Below, piece after piece: positions 7,777 to 16,908 of a DNA stretch of 64,000 nucleotides. Both the position numbers and the translations under genes were made by a program. The DNA comes from Actinokineospora terrae. Its GTDB lineage: Bacteria > Actinomycetota > Actinomycetes > Mycobacteriales > Pseudonocardiaceae. The DNA is taken from NCBI RefSeq assembly GCF_900111175.1, contig NZ_FOGI01000008.1:393343-457342 (forward strand), in the 5' to 3' direction. Positions within the stretch are counted from its first letter, which is position 1; every line of letters begins with the position of its first letter. The notes under the pieces were generated by a model. It did not search any database, was not told where the DNA came from, and was given only the letters and a program-made list of their open reading frames with translations.

Positions 7777-9615
7777 GTGGGCAAAGCACTTTCGCTGTCG
7801 ATGGCCGTCGTGGTCGGGTTGGTCAGTGTGACACCGGTGGCGGCGGCGGAGATGAGCAGCAGCTACGTGGTGGTCCTGAAGGACGGTCGGGCACCCGCGG
7901 CCAAGTACTCCGCGCGACAGACCTTCCACCACGCCGTGAACGGGTTCTCCACGGATCTGACGCCCAGGCAGGCGCAAGCGTTGGCGGCCGACCCGGCGGT
8001 GGCCCATGTCCAGCCGAACAAGCGGATCCGCGCGGACACGACGCAGACCTACCCGCCGTCCTGGGGGCTGGACCGGATCGACCAGCGCGACGGCGACCTC
8101 GACGACGCCTACACCTACTCGACCACCGCGTCGAACGTCACCGCCTACGTGATCGACACCGGCGTCTACACCGCGAACACCGACTTCGGCGGTCGCGCGA
8201 CCTGGGGCACGAACACCTCCGGTGACGGCCAGGACGCCGACTGCCACGGCCACGGCACCCACGTCGCGGGCACCATCGGCGGTACGCGGCACGGCGTCGC
8301 CAAGGGGGTCAACGTTGTCGCGGTGAAGGTCCTCGACTGCAACGGGAACGGAACGACCGAGACCGTTGCGGCGGGCATCGACTGGGTGATCGCGCACCAC
8401 ACCTCGGGCCCCGCCGTGGCGAACCTCAGCCTCGGCGGCGAGGCGGACCCGGTGCTCGACGCGGCGATCCGGCGGTTGATCGCGGACGGGATCACCACGA
8501 CGGTGTCGGCAGGCAACAGCGGCGCTGACGCGTGCCTGCAATCCCCGGCCAGGACGGCGGAGGCGATCACCGTCGGGTCGACCAGCGAGGGCGACGCCCG
8601 GTCCTCGTTCTCCAACACCGGCACCTGCGTCGACCTGTTCGCGCCCGGCGAGAGCATCACATCGGCCTGGAAGAGCTACCCGGACTCGACCAACACGCTG
8701 AGCGGGACGTCGATGGCCGCGCCGCACGTGGCAGGCGCCGCCGCACTGTTGCTCGCGGTCGACCCGGCCACGACACCGGCGCAGGTCGCCGCGCACCTGG
8801 TGCTCGACGCCACGCCGGGCAAGATCACCGATGCCGGGACGGACTCACCCAACCGACTGGTGGTCGTCGGCACCGGCAGCAGGCCCGGGTACCCGATCGT
8901 GGCCAACCCCGGCTACCGCGCGCAACGCACCGGCACGCCGATGACCATCCAGGTGACGGCGACCGGCGGCACCGCCCCGTACACTTGGTCGGCGACCGGG
9001 CTGCCCACCGGGACGAGCATCGGCGCGAGCACCGGCCTGATCTCCGGGACGCCCACGCAGACGCTGGTCAACAGCCCGGTGACGGTCTCGGCCAAGGACA
9101 GCGCGAACCGCGCCACGGCGGTCCGGTTCCTGGTCACGGTGGTCCCGCCGGGGTGGGCCTGCCCGTCCGGCGGCCAGAAGCTGGCCAACCCCGGCTTCGA
9201 GAGCGGTGACACGGTGTGGTGGACCAGCGGGTACTACGTCGACCGGTGGTCGGGCGTGAACGCGCCGCGCACCGGGAGCTGGGCGGTGAAGATCCCGGCG
9301 TTCACCGCGTTCGGCAACCACGCGGCCCCGGAGGACGTCCGCATCCCGCAGGAGTGCGCGTGGTCGACGCTCACCTTCTGGGTGAAGGTCACCTACCAGG
9401 GTGCGAAGGACGACTGGGACAAGCTGCACGTGCGCATCGACGGCAAGACGCTCGCAACGGTGCTGGGCAAGACCGCGCCCGCCGGGTACCAGCAGTACAC
9501 AGTGGACCTGGCGGGGTACGCGGGCAAGACGGTCCGGATCTGGTTCACCACCTGGGGCGACACGGCGAACATCACCGACTTCGTGCTCGACGACGTCGCG
9601 GTGACCCTCCGCTGA
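7777..9615 (+). CDS. Secreted subtilisin-like serine protease (S8) with Ig-like and carbohydrate-binding-like tail
   Basis: 612-residue secreted protease. It has a Sec signal peptide ending VAAAE, then an I9-type propeptide (YVVVLKDG...VAHVQPNKRI). The S8 catalytic domain shows Asp in VIDTGVY, His in CHGHGTHVAGT and Ser in LSGTSMAAPHVAGAA. A Pro/Gly/Thr-rich putative-Ig domain follows (PLTYTWSATGLPTG-like, here APYTWSATGLPTGTSI). Last comes a C-terminal beta-sandwich resembling carbohydrate-binding modules (LANPGFESGD...). GTG at 7777 is preceded by GGGGAGG and opens directly into the signal peptide. It lacks the P domain of the two other subtilases nearby. LexA follows 21 bp downstream. Confidence 0.92.
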   Translation: MGKALSLSMAVVVGLVSVTPVAAAEMSSSYVVVLKDGRAPAAKYSARQTFHHAVNGFSTDLTPRQAQALAADPAVAHVQPNKRIRADTTQTYPPSWGLDRIDQRDGDLDDAYTYSTTASNVTAYVIDTGVYTANTDFGGRATWGTNTSGDGQDADCHGHGTHVAGTIGGTRHGVAKGVNVVAVKVLDCNGNGTTETVAAGIDWVIAHHTSGPAVANLSLGGEADPVLDAAIRRLIADGITTTVSAGNSGADACLQSPARTAEAITVGSTSEGDARSSFSNTGTCVDLFAPGESITSAWKSYPDSTNTLSGTSMAAPHVAGAAALLLAVDPATTPAQVAAHLVLDATPGKITDAGTDSPNRLVVVGTGSRPGYPIVANPGYRAQRTGTPMTIQVTATGGTAPYTWSATGLPTGTSIGASTGLISGTPTQTLVNSPVTVSAKDSANRATAVRFLVTVVPPGWACPSGGQKLANPGFESGDTVWWTSGYYVDRWSGVNAPRTGSWAVKIPAFTAFGNHAAPEDVRIPQECAWSTLTFWVKVTYQGAKDDWDKLHVRIDGKTLATVLGKTAPAGYQQYTVDLAGYAGKTVRIWFTTWGDTANITDFVLDDVAVTLR

Positions 9616-9636
9616 CCGCACCGCTACGATCGCGCG
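9601..9636 (+). promoter_or_regulatory. Candidate leaderless promoter of lexA
   Basis: A -10-like TACGAT is at 9625-9630, exactly 6 nt before the GTG at 9637. A -35-like GTGACC is at 9601-9606 with an 18-bp spacer. This geometry predicts a transcript starting at the start codon. The -35 lies inside the protease gene. I see no palindromic SOS box (GAAC-N4-GTTC type) here. Confidence 0.5.
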
Positions 9637-10281
9637 GTGACTACCGACCTGTTCGGGGGCCTGGACGCCTCGACCCTGCCCGAGCGGCAGCAGCGCATCC
9701 TGCTCGCGATCCAGGACTGGGTGGTCCGGCACGGCTACTCCCCCAGCACCCGCGAGATCGGCGACGCGGTGGGGCTGCGGTCGGCCTCGGCGGTGTCGCG
9801 GCACCTGGCGAGCCTGGAGGACAAGGGTTTCCTGCGCCGGGGCACCTCGGTGTCGCGGCCGATCGACGTGCGCGACTTCCTCGGCACCCAGGAGTCGGTG
9901 CCCGCGGACTCGGTGGGCGTCCCGATCGTCGGCGACATCGCGGCAGGCGCGCCGATCACCGCCGACCAGCACGTCGACGACGTGCTGACCCTGTCGCGCG
10001 AGCTGACCGGCCGGGGCACCGTGTTCGCCCTGCGGGTGCGCGGCGACTCGATGGTGGACGCCGCCATCTGCGACGGCGACATCGTCGTGGTGCGCCAGGG
10101 CCCCGAGGCGCACTCGGGCCAGGTCGTCGCCGCGATGATCGACGAGGAGGCCACGGTGAAGGTCTACCGCCGCCGCAACGGGCACGTGTACCTCGAACCG
10201 CGCAACGATGCCTACGACGTGATCGACGGCGACAACGCTGTCATCCTCGGCACCGTGGTGTCGGTCCTGCGCACCATCTGA
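9637..10281 (+). CDS. lexA: LexA repressor
   Basis: 214-residue SOS repressor. The N-terminal winged-helix HTH (15-75, RQQRILLAIQDWVVRHGYSP...GLRSASAVSRHLASL) is followed by an S24 autoprotease domain. The cleavage site is Ala103-Gly104 in DIAAGAPITA, and the Ser138 (RGDSMVDA)/Lys175 (ATVKVYRR) dyad is complete, so RecA-stimulated self-cleavage should work. GTG 9637 has no ribosome binding site but sits at the ideal distance from a -10 element, consistent with leaderless translation. Unusually for lexA, no SOS box is visible upstream, so this could be a second LexA paralogue. It converges on the LAL regulator at 10412. Confidence 0.93.
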   Translation: MTTDLFGGLDASTLPERQQRILLAIQDWVVRHGYSPSTREIGDAVGLRSASAVSRHLASLEDKGFLRRGTSVSRPIDVRDFLGTQESVPADSVGVPIVGDIAAGAPITADQHVDDVLTLSRELTGRGTVFALRVRGDSMVDAAICDGDIVVVRQGPEAHSGQVVAAMIDEEATVKVYRRRNGHVYLEPRNDAYDVIDGDNAVILGTVVSVLRTI

Positions 10282-10411
10282 CCACCGGACCCCGCTCCGC
10301 GAACACCGCCGAGCCCGGACAGCCGAGTGGTCGCCTACCCACACCACGGGCTCCGCCTGCCCCTGCCGACGTCGCAGGGAGCGCCCGACGACTACCTCGG
10401 CGGACCGGGGA

Positions 10412-13015
10412 TCACGCCGAGGGGCGGCTGACGGCGAGGGTGTCGGGGAAGGCCCTGGCTACCTCGTGGCGGGAGTCGAGGTGGAGTTTGCGCAGGACGT
10501 TGGCGACGTGTTGTTCGACTGTGCGGCGGGAGAGGAAGAGGACGTCGGCGATGTCCTGGTTGGAGCGGTGTTGGGCCAGGAGGCGGACGACGTCGCGTTC
10601 GCGGGGGGAGAGTTGGTCGCCGTAGCTGCGGCGGCCTCGGCGGAGGTGGGGGATGGAGCCGTTGTCGCGCAAGAGGTGGCGGCAGCGGTTGGCGTCGAGG
10701 GTGGCGCCGAGGTGTTCCAGGGTGTCGACGAGGGTGAGCAGGTCGGCGGTGGCGGCGGTGCGGTGGGTGCGCAGGCGGCAGCGGGCGGCGGACTCGGCGT
10801 GGCGCGCGGCGGTGTACCGGGGGCTGTCCTGGCGGGCCAACAGGTAGTGCGCGGCCGCCGTCTCCACGTCACCCTCGGCCTCGGCCACCAGGCCGCGGCA
10901 CTCATCGGCCACTGTGGACGGTAGGTTCATCGACGCCGTGCACCGCAGCAGCTCGGCGACGAGGCCGCGCGCGTCGTCCAGCCGACCCAGGCGGCAGAGA
11001 GCGGTGACCGCCGCGGGCAGGATCTCACCCGCCCACGCCCAGTTCCCCTTGTCCCGCAACAAGCCCAGGCCCAGCTTGACGGCGTCGTCGACCTCCTCCG
11101 ACCGGTCGCGGTGCAGCCACATGCGGATGGCCGTGGCGTGCGCGGCGAGCAGCACCGGCACGATCGCGTCCGCCGAGATCGCGGCCAGGTTCTGCTCCGC
11201 CCCTTCCCAGTCGCCCGTGGCCAACGCCAGCCAGGCCAGGACCAGCGCCCCCTCGGCAGACCGGGACGACGCCGCCCGCGCCGCGAGGCCGGACCAGTGT
11301 CCACTGTGGAAGTCGAGCACCAGCGCGGTCGGACCCGGCGCACGGCGCAGGTGGGCGCGCGCCAGGTCGCGGTGACCGATCCAGCACGCCGCCTCGGCGA
11401 TGGCGCGGTGGTCGGCCGCGTCCGCCTGGGCGGGCACCATCGCGAGCATGTCCCAGGCGACCGGGTCGGCGGTGTGCAGCCGGTTGGTCGCGACGGCCGC
11501 GAGCAACGTCGTCCGCCCCGGGCCCTCCGGGTACCGCGCCAGCACCCGCTCGCTCCGGTCCATCCACTCCAGGTTCTCCTCCAGCGACCGCGACCCGAGC
11601 GTGGGCGCGGCCAGCACGACCATCCCCCGAGCGGCGACCTCGGGCCGCAGCCCCGCGACGGCCCGCCGCACCTCCCCCACACCCTCGTAGACCCCTGCTC
11701 GTACCAACAACAACCCCCTGCCGAGCCGCACCTCGGCACGCGCTGATTCGGTCAACCGGGCGTCGCCGACCAGCTTGGTCAACACCGGTAGACCTTCAGC
11801 GCCGACCACCCCCGCGTACCGCACCGCCAGGCGGCACAGGTCAGCGGCAGGCAGAGCGGGCTCCGCCAGCAACGGCTCGATCGCCTCGACCACGGCGGAA
11901 TCACCCGTGGCCACAGTGGAGCCACCCGCACCAACGGCGGAATCACGCGCAGCCGCGATGACAGCCTCCACCTGCTCGACCCACTCCCCCAGCCGCCCAC
12001 CCAACCGGGCGTGCTCCGCCAGCACCCGCGGCGACACCCCCGGCATCCCGCGCAGCGCCCGCAGCGCGCGCCGGTGCGACTCCACCCGCTCCGGCCCGGT
12101 CAACTCGTCGTACACGACCCGCCGGAACACACCGTTGGCCACCCGGAACGCGTCCGGCGCGTGCTCCACGAGCACCCCGGTCCGCAACGCGGCCACCACC
12201 GCGTCGCGCCCACCCGACACCCCACCGATCCGTGCCAGGACCTGCGTCGACACCGGCACGTCCACCACGGCAGCGGCGACGACCACCGCCCGCGCGTCCG
12301 CGCACACCCCGTCCAACCGAGTGGCGACGTCGTCGTACGCCGCCACGGGCACGGAGAACCCGGCCGCCACCAGATAAGGCACGCCACCGGTGTGCGCCAG
12401 CAGCGCGTCGGCGTCGGGAACCAGCGGGTCCAACTCCTCGCGGGTGAACGGCGCGAGGTCCACCCGGGTACCCGGGACACCGAGCGAGCCGCACCCCGGC
12501 CGGTATGTGAGCACGACCGCGACCCGATCCGCAACGGTGCTGGTGAGGAAGCGCAGCAACGCCCTGGTGTCCTCGTCCGCCCAGTGCGCGTCTTCGACGA
12601 CCAGCACCACCGGCGCCAGCGCGACGAGCAACTCCCGCACCGCACGGAACACCAGGTGCCGCGCGGTAGCCTCGTCCACGCAATCCGGCATCGGCGGCAG
12701 CAACTCCGCGACCTCCGGGAGCACCGCGCGCAACACGCCCACCACCGGGTTCAACCGCACCGCGCCGATCTCGGCCACCGCGACCCGCAGCCCGTCGACG
12801 ACCGGCCCGTACGCGAACGCCCCCACCGAGGGCGGCTGGCACACCCCGCGCACCACCCGCCGGTCGCGCACCGCCGGGTCGGCCAGCAGCTCGTCGACGA
12901 ACCGGGTCTTGCCATGACCCGCGCCACCGACCACGTGCAGCGGGGCACCGGCCGCGCGGACGGCCCCGACCGCGGTCACGAGCTCCGCACGACGCTGCAC
13001 CAGCACACCGGTCAC
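10412..13015 (-). CDS. Large LuxR-family ATPase regulator (LAL type) no. 1
   Basis: 867-residue STAND/LAL transcription regulator. An N-terminal AAA-type ATPase has Walker A GGAGHGKTRF near residue 30 and Walker B VVLVVEDAHWADE. A long alpha-helical TPR-like middle follows. The C-terminal LuxR HTH is LSPRERDVVRLLAQHRSNQDIADVLFLSRRTVEQHV-type (here from residue about 800). The gene diverges from the P-domain subtilase at 13233. The same arrangement recurs at 16909/19976 with a paralogous regulator, so control of the adjacent secreted protease is the simplest hypothesis. The ligand is unknown. The ATG at 13015 directly opens the ATPase domain. Confidence 0.92.
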   Translation of the reverse strand: MTGVLVQRRAELVTAVGAVRAAGAPLHVVGGAGHGKTRFVDELLADPAVRDRRVVRGVCQPPSVGAFAYGPVVDGLRVAVAEIGAVRLNPVVGVLRAVLPEVAELLPPMPDCVDEATARHLVFRAVRELLVALAPVVLVVEDAHWADEDTRALLRFLTSTVADRVAVVLTYRPGCGSLGVPGTRVDLAPFTREELDPLVPDADALLAHTGGVPYLVAAGFSVPVAAYDDVATRLDGVCADARAVVVAAAVVDVPVSTQVLARIGGVSGGRDAVVAALRTGVLVEHAPDAFRVANGVFRRVVYDELTGPERVESHRRALRALRGMPGVSPRVLAEHARLGGRLGEWVEQVEAVIAAARDSAVGAGGSTVATGDSAVVEAIEPLLAEPALPAADLCRLAVRYAGVVGAEGLPVLTKLVGDARLTESARAEVRLGRGLLLVRAGVYEGVGEVRRAVAGLRPEVAARGMVVLAAPTLGSRSLEENLEWMDRSERVLARYPEGPGRTTLLAAVATNRLHTADPVAWDMLAMVPAQADAADHRAIAEAACWIGHRDLARAHLRRAPGPTALVLDFHSGHWSGLAARAASSRSAEGALVLAWLALATGDWEGAEQNLAAISADAIVPVLLAAHATAIRMWLHRDRSEEVDDAVKLGLGLLRDKGNWAWAGEILPAAVTALCRLGRLDDARGLVAELLRCTASMNLPSTVADECRGLVAEAEGDVETAAAHYLLARQDSPRYTAARHAESAARCRLRTHRTAATADLLTLVDTLEHLGATLDANRCRHLLRDNGSIPHLRRGRRSYGDQLSPRERDVVRLLAQHRSNQDIADVLFLSRRTVEQHVANVLRKLHLDSRHEVARAFPDTLAVSRPSA

Positions 13016-13084
13016 CGCATTCCCCTTTCGCGATTTCGTGCCTTTCCCAGCCTACGTAGGTAGCGCGACCGGCAGCGGCGCGGC

Positions 13085-13108
13085 GAATAAATGGGTATCT
13101 CCACTTAA
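13085..13108. promoter_or_regulatory. Candidate operator shared with the 19850 site (copy 1)
   Basis: In the intergenic region between LAL regulator 1 and its divergent subtilase, GAATAAATGGGTATCT is followed by CCACTTA. The equivalent intergenic region of the second pair carries GAATAGGGGTACCC then CCACTCA. The shared pattern GAATA...GGGTAyC...CCACTyA lies 70-95 bp from each regulator start and 100-125 bp from each protease start. Binding by the LAL proteins is inference. Confidence 0.45.
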
Positions 13109-13232
13109 TGGCGTGCGGATTGGCGCGCGGGTCCGTTCGGGGAAGGTGGGCGGTAGTGGTCGCCCGTTCCAACCCTGCTCGCGACCACTCGCCGCAGTGG
13201 CGTCGCCCGCGGTGCAGTGAATGGGAGTTTCG

Positions 13233-14804
13233 ATGAATTACAGGTATTCGATGCGGTCGCTGGCCGTGGCGGGCGTGGTGGCGGGCGCGGCGCTCGTCGC
13301 CGCGGTGGCCCCCGCCACCGCCGCCCCGGCCGAAGGCACCATCCGCAGCGCGGGTGTCCCCGGCTCCGTCGCTGGCAGCTACATCGTCGTGCTCAAGGAC
13401 ACCGTCGGCGCCCAGGCCGTCAACGCGGCCTCGGCCGACCTGGTGACCCGCTACGGCGGCCAGCGCAAGCTGACCTACTCGGCGGCGCTGAGCGGCTTCT
13501 CGGCCTCGATGTCCGAGCAGCAGGCCCGCAGGCTGGCGGCCGACCCGAAGGTCGCCTACGTCGAGCAGGACGGCACCGCGCACGGCTTCGGCGAGCAGCC
13601 GAACCCGACCTGGGGCCTGGACCGGATCGACCAGCGCTCGCTGCCCGCGGACAACAAGTACGCCTACCCCAACGACGGCGAGGGCGCGACCGTCTACGTC
13701 GTCGACACCGGCGTCTACCGCGGCCACTCGGACTTCGGCGGCCGCGTCACCTCCGGGCGCGACTTCATCGACAACGACGCCGACGCCTCGGACTGCCACG
13801 GCCACGGCACGCACGTCGCGGGCACCGTCGGCAGCGCCACCTACGGCGTGGCCAAGAAGGTCAAGATCGTCGCCGTCCGGGTGCTGGACTGCCAGAGCTC
13901 GGGCCAGTGGTCGCAGATCATCGGCGGGTTCGACTGGGTCGCGGCGAACGCGGGCGCGAACTCGGTGATGACCGCCAGCCTCGGCGGCAGCTCCAACTCC
14001 TCGGTGGACGACGCGGTGGCCAAGGTCGTGCAGAAGGGCATCACCTCGACCATCGCCGCGGGCAACAACAACGGCGACGCCTGCCAGACCAGCCCGGCCC
14101 GCACCCCCAGCGCGATCACCGTCGGCGCGTCCGACAACGCCGACAAGCGCTCGCTGTGGACCAACGGCCAGGGCTCGAACTACGGCAGCTGCGTCGACCT
14201 GTTCGCCCCGGGCACCAACATCACCTCGACGCTGCAGAACGGCTCGTCCGGGCAGATGTCGGGCACCTCGATGGCCACCCCGCACGTGGCGGGCGCCGCG
14301 GCGCTGTACCTGACCGCCAAGCCCGGCAGCACCCCGTCGCAGGTCACCCAGGCGCTGCTCGCGGCCAGCACCCCGGACAAGATCAGCGACCCGAAGGGCT
14401 CACCGAACAAGCTGCTCTACGTCAAGGAGCTCGGCGGCAGCACCCCCAACCCGGGCACCTGCGCCCCGCAGACCAGCTCCGGCGCCGTCGCCATCCCCGA
14501 CGCCAGTTCGGCTGACTCCCCGGTGACCATGGCCAACTGCACCGGCACCGCCTCGGCGTCGACCACGGTGAAGGTCGACATCGACCACACCTTCACCGCC
14601 GACCTCGCCGTCGACCTGGTCGGCCCGTCCGGCGCGGTGTTCAGCCTGCGGCCCTCCGGCGGCCTCGGCGACGCGAACGGCATCCACACCACCTACACCG
14701 TCAACGCCTCCGGCGAGCAGAAGAACGGGACCTGGAAGCTGCGGGTCACCGACGTCTACCGCTTCGACACCGGCTCCATCACCTCGTGGACGTTGACCCC
14801 GTGA
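13233..14804 (+). CDS. Secreted subtilisin-like protease with C-terminal P domain (copy 1)
   Basis: 523-residue secreted S8 protease. Signal peptide ends TAAPAEG. The I9 propeptide is SYIVVLKDT...KVAYVEQDG. Catalytic residues sit in VVDTGVY (Asp), CHGHGTHVAGT (His) and MSGTSMATPHVAGAA (Ser). A C-terminal proprotein convertase P domain starts around residue 415 (VAIPDASSADSPVTM...) and ends DVYRFDTGSITSWTLTP. ATG 13233 is preceded by GGGAG; the in-frame ATG at 13221 lacks a site. The S1 protease at 14831 begins 26 bp after its stop, so the two are probably co-transcribed. It is clearly paralogous to the protease at 19976. Confidence 0.94.
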   Translation: MNYRYSMRSLAVAGVVAGAALVAAVAPATAAPAEGTIRSAGVPGSVAGSYIVVLKDTVGAQAVNAASADLVTRYGGQRKLTYSAALSGFSASMSEQQARRLAADPKVAYVEQDGTAHGFGEQPNPTWGLDRIDQRSLPADNKYAYPNDGEGATVYVVDTGVYRGHSDFGGRVTSGRDFIDNDADASDCHGHGTHVAGTVGSATYGVAKKVKIVAVRVLDCQSSGQWSQIIGGFDWVAANAGANSVMTASLGGSSNSSVDDAVAKVVQKGITSTIAAGNNNGDACQTSPARTPSAITVGASDNADKRSLWTNGQGSNYGSCVDLFAPGTNITSTLQNGSSGQMSGTSMATPHVAGAAALYLTAKPGSTPSQVTQALLAASTPDKISDPKGSPNKLLYVKELGGSTPNPGTCAPQTSSGAVAIPDASSADSPVTMANCTGTASASTTVKVDIDHTFTADLAVDLVGPSGAVFSLRPSGGLGDANGIHTTYTVNASGEQKNGTWKLRVTDVYRFDTGSITSWTLTP

Positions 14805-14830
14805 CCGCGCCTGACCTGGAGAAGAAGACG

Positions 14831-16615
14831 ATGTTGAGATCCAAGCGTTCCGTGCGCGTCGGCGCGGTGGCGGTGGGTGTCGCGGTGAGCGCGCTCGCGG
14901 TCGTCGCGGTCGCCAGCGCGGCCCCGGCCAACGCCAAGGCAGCCAACTTCGAGGGTGACACCCCGGTGCCCGTCCCCGACGCCACCGCCCAGATCTACAA
15001 GGGCGTGGACGCCACCCTGTCGGACTACCCGCCGGTGATCGGCGCGCTGCGCCAGGGCGGGTCGCGCCCCAAGGGCCAGTCCTGCACCGGCTCGGTGGTG
15101 GGCAAGCGGAGCATCCTCGTCGCCGCCCACTGCTACGACCTGGAGGGCACCAAGACCTTCCTCTACGGGCTCGACGACCTGTCCGTGGGCACCGGCACCA
15201 CGCTGACGGTCAAGTCGTACGAGAAGCACCCGAAGTACGTCAACTTCGACCAGGGCTACGACGTGGCCGTGGTGACCACCAACGAGGACATCCCGCTCTC
15301 GCAGGACAAGTGGGCCAAGTTCGCCACCTCCGCCGACGCGGGCAACGTGTGGAAGGTCGGCGACTCGGCGCTGAGCATCGGCTACGGGAAGAAGACCCAC
15401 GACGACAACCCGGCCGACGTCTCGCTGGACAAGCAGAACTTCCCGATCGTCAACGGCGACTCGGTCTGCCAGGGCGTCGGCGCCGGGTTCAAGTCGGCGT
15501 ACATGATCTGCGCCGGGTACCCGGACGGCCGCTCGACCATCCTGCCCGGCGACAGCGGCGGCCCGCTGGTGGTCAACGGCAGGCTCGTCGGCGTCGCGTC
15601 GTGGAGCCGGTCGGACTTCAAGTGGTACGGCATCTGGGCCCGGCTCGACAACGAGATGGGCGACTGGGTCAAGGAGAAGGTCGGCTCCGCGCCGCAGCCC
15701 ACCGAGTTCGGCGTGGCGGTGAACCCGTCCTCGGTGCGGGTCAACGCCGGGTCGAGCGGGTCGGTCGCGGTGAACACCACGGCCGGGGCGACCCCGGAGG
15801 ACGTGGCGCTGTCGGTGTCCGGCCAGCCCTCCGGCGTGACGGCGACCTTCCAGCCGACGTCGATCAAGACCGGTGAGGGCGCGAAGCTGTCGCTCAGCGT
15901 CGCCTCCGGCACCCCGGACGGCACGCACACGCTGACCGTCACCGGCAAGACCGCGTCCGGCACGAAGACGGCGAACCTGACCCTGACCATCGGCCAGGGC
16001 GGTCCCGGCGGCGAGTTCGGCCTCGGCGTCAGCCCCGCCGCGCTCAAGGTCGACCCGGGCAAGTCGGCGTCGACGAACATCACCAGCGAGGTCGTCGGCG
16101 GCAACCCGGCGCAGATCTCGCTGACCGCCAGCGGCCTGCCCTCCGGCGCGGAGGCGGTGTTCCAGCCCACGACCATCACCTCCGGTCGCACCGGCAAGCT
16201 CACCGTCACCACCACGTCGAGCACCCCGAAGGGCGAGTACCGGATCACCATCACCGGCACCTCCGGCTCGGTCAGCAAGCAGGCCACCCTCACCCTGACC
16301 GTCGGCGACGGCGGCCAGCAGCCGGGCGACCTCACGGTGGCCCTGTCCCCGTCCTCCGGCACGCTCTCCCGCGGCGGGGCGGCCTTCCCGTCCATCCGCG
16401 TCACCGGCGCCACCGGCTCGGTGACCCTCTCCACCAGCGGCGTCCCCTCGGGCGTCACCGCGCAACTGGTCCCCGCGACCATCAGCGGCAGCCAGACCTC
16501 GATGCTGTTCCTGACCGCCTCCTTCTCCGCGGCCCCAGGCACCTACACCATCAAGGTCACGGCAACCGGCGGCGGCAAGTCAGGAACTGCGGACTACACC
16601 CTGACGATCCGCTAA
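14831..16615 (+). CDS. Secreted trypsin-like serine protease with three Ig-like repeats
   Basis: 594-residue secreted protein. Signal peptide ends ANAKA. The S1 catalytic domain is at about 50-290 with His in VAAHCYD, Asp in GYDVAVV and Ser in PGDSGGPLVV. Three repeats of about 95 residues follow (FGVAVNPSSVRVNAGSS..., FGLGVSPAALKVDPGKS..., LTVALSPSSGTLSRGG...). They have the alternating TVTG/TLT pattern of bacterial Ig-like or NPCBM-associated modules and probably act as substrate- or wall-binding spacers. I chose ATG 14831 because GGAGAAG precedes it and the signal peptide starts there. It is the second gene of the protease operon. Confidence 0.93.
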   Translation: MLRSKRSVRVGAVAVGVAVSALAVVAVASAAPANAKAANFEGDTPVPVPDATAQIYKGVDATLSDYPPVIGALRQGGSRPKGQSCTGSVVGKRSILVAAHCYDLEGTKTFLYGLDDLSVGTGTTLTVKSYEKHPKYVNFDQGYDVAVVTTNEDIPLSQDKWAKFATSADAGNVWKVGDSALSIGYGKKTHDDNPADVSLDKQNFPIVNGDSVCQGVGAGFKSAYMICAGYPDGRSTILPGDSGGPLVVNGRLVGVASWSRSDFKWYGIWARLDNEMGDWVKEKVGSAPQPTEFGVAVNPSSVRVNAGSSGSVAVNTTAGATPEDVALSVSGQPSGVTATFQPTSIKTGEGAKLSLSVASGTPDGTHTLTVTGKTASGTKTANLTLTIGQGGPGGEFGLGVSPAALKVDPGKSASTNITSEVVGGNPAQISLTASGLPSGAEAVFQPTTITSGRTGKLTVTTTSSTPKGEYRITITGTSGSVSKQATLTLTVGDGGQQPGDLTVALSPSSGTLSRGGAAFPSIRVTGATGSVTLSTSGVPSGVTAQLVPATISGSQTSMLFLTASFSAAPGTYTIKVTATGGGKSGTADYTLTIR

Positions 16616-16637
16616 CTGTCGCTAGGTGATCGCGCCC

Positions 16638-16677
16638 GGGGGCCGGGTGGGAGGCTGCAGGACCTCCCACCCGGCCC
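16638..16677 (+). terminator. Strong hairpin terminator after the protease operon
   Basis: The inverted repeat GGGCCGGGTGGGAGG / CCTCCCACCCGGCCC (about 15 bp, 9-nt loop) lies about 25 bp after the S1 protease stop and is followed by a short T-containing stretch. From there to the next gene at 16909 I see nothing else. Confidence 0.75.
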
Positions 16678-16908
16678 CACTCTTGTTCGGCACCTTCCGC
16701 TGACTCCAGCCTGGGGTGCGGACCCGGGATCGAGTTAGAGGCCACCTTTGCCGGGTGGGCGGTAAGGCTTGGCCTTCATCCACGCCTTGTCGAATATGCG
16801 CGTGCAGAAGTCATAAAGAGGGCCACCGCGGCCGAACAAGAGGCAAGGCGAGGAAGACCCTGTCGGTTGGCGGGTGATGTGCGACCTGTGGCCGGTGGCT
16901 GAGCGAGG

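Noticed and set aside
6637..8796. 719-codon antisense ORF
   Set aside because: Overlaps the Acg-like and subtilase genes; Arg/Gly/His-rich composition typical of GC3 shadow frames.
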